A stretch of DNA of 30,778 bases from an uncultured Muribaculaceae bacterium (lineage in GTDB: Bacteria; Bacteroidota; Bacteroidia; Bacteroidales; Muribaculaceae), in the NCBI GenBank assembly GCA_902494515.1, contig CABUTS010000031.1, positions 1-30,778 of the forward strand. Direction: 5' to 3'. Every line of letters begins with the position of its first letter. Positions within the stretch are counted from its first letter, which is position 1. Under the pieces are notes generated by a model. It did no database searches. It saw nothing but the letters and a program-made list of their open reading frames with translations, and was not told the DNA's origin. A program made the position numbers and the translations under genes. Positions 30,568 through 30,778 of this stretch are shown here, in pieces.

Positions 30568-30599
30568 ACGGCGCCTGCCCTCCAGCGGGCAGGCGCCGT
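30568..30599 (+). other. Intercistronic hairpin after the susE-like gene
   Basis: ACGGCGCCTGCCC (30568-30580) and GGGCAGGCGCCGT (30587-30599) form a perfect 13-bp stem with a 6-nt loop. No T run follows, and another gene starts 35 nt later. It is similar in placement, but not in sequence, to the hairpin after susD. Confidence 0.8.
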
Positions 30600-30634
30600 G
30601 GAAACAACTTAGAAAACATCATTTTTAAGAAACA

Positions 30635-30778
30635 ATGAAAAAACTTAGCATATTTCTGCTGGGCGCTCTCGGGATGATGGCCGCCACCTCTTGCGAGGAG
30701 AAAATCGATCCCGCAACCCCCCAGACTAACCCCCAGGAGCCTGTCGTCACCGAAGGCGACGTTGTCTCCACCCCCGCC
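30635..30778 (+). CDS. 5' end of a further Sus-locus lipoprotein
   Basis: Forty-eight codons are visible before the window ends. The product starts with a lipoprotein signal (LSIFLLGALGMMAATSC, Cys 20) followed by EEKIDP and a Pro/Thr/Glu-rich linker. Its position after the susE-like gene suggests a SusF-like or other surface glycan-binding protein, or a lipid-anchored glycoside hydrolase. The family cannot be named from this fragment. Confidence 0.75.
   Translation, partial: MKKLSIFLLGALGMMAATSCEEKIDPATPQTNPQEPVVTEGDVVSTPA

Overview
The window looks like a chromosomal segment of a GC-rich member of the Bacteroidales, most likely Muribaculaceae-like. The evidence is a SusC/SusD/SusE outer-membrane locus, Bacteroidales-type families (DUF4919, TMEM260-like DUF2723, a type IX secretion CTD-like protein), no Shine-Dalgarno sequences before the starts I checked, and repeated use of the Bacteroidetes -7 promoter motif TAnnTTTGC. 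The genus is inferred by eye, not by a search.

Layout. Positions 1-90 hold the 3' end of a plus-strand gene, closed by a terminator. A long minus-strand block follows (357-12924). It contains rpsA with its own promoter and a long leader; queG, a NodB-type polysaccharide deacetylase and a large TMEM260-like GT-C membrane protein (transcribed in the reverse of that order); and a four-gene efflux operon, tolC - hlyD - two ABC-2 permeases, with no ATPase gene. The intergenic stretch 12925-13634 holds the tolC promoter with an overlapping inverted repeat, an 8-bp minisatellite, the SRP RNA gene (ffs, too short and non-coding for an ORF search) with a clean promoter and terminator, and tandem hairpins. 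mgtC (minus) and topA (plus) diverge at about 14400.

A plus-strand run follows (14547-23466): topA, a GH3-type acyl-acid-amido synthetase, a secreted PhoA-type alkaline phosphatase, a secreted DUF4919 protein, a membrane-anchored pseudokinase, a GNAT-like protein and rnhB. A small minus-strand secreted protein (23716-24042) is little more than a signal peptide and a CTD-like fold. After a long intergenic region with a well-formed promoter and a ~260-nt leader, a polysaccharide utilisation locus begins: susC, susD, a susE-like lipoprotein, and a further lipoprotein cut by the window end.

How the genes work together. The Sus-like genes encode outer-membrane capture and TonB-dependent import of a glycan; the SusE-like C-terminal domain resembles starch-binding modules, so an alpha-glucan is the best guess. 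The efflux operon should form an inner membrane-periplasm-outer membrane pump whose ATPase is supplied elsewhere. The GT-C protein and the deacetylase are 15 nt apart and probably act together on envelope glycans. topA to rnhB is mostly tightly spaced, and phoA-DUF4919-pseudokinase may be a functional group.

The most unusual property of the window is its repeat content. There are two dispersed extragenic repeat families: a 40-nt double-hairpin element in two copies, and a 39-nt element in two full, one partial and one inverted copy. There is an identical 14-bp palindrome in front of two promoters, and a series of minisatellites with different periods (7, 8, 9, 15, 21, 23, 30 and 34 bp) at gene ends and junctions. 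One repeat supplies the stop codon of the alkaline phosphatase, and another appears to have duplicated the GNAT/rnhB gene boundary.
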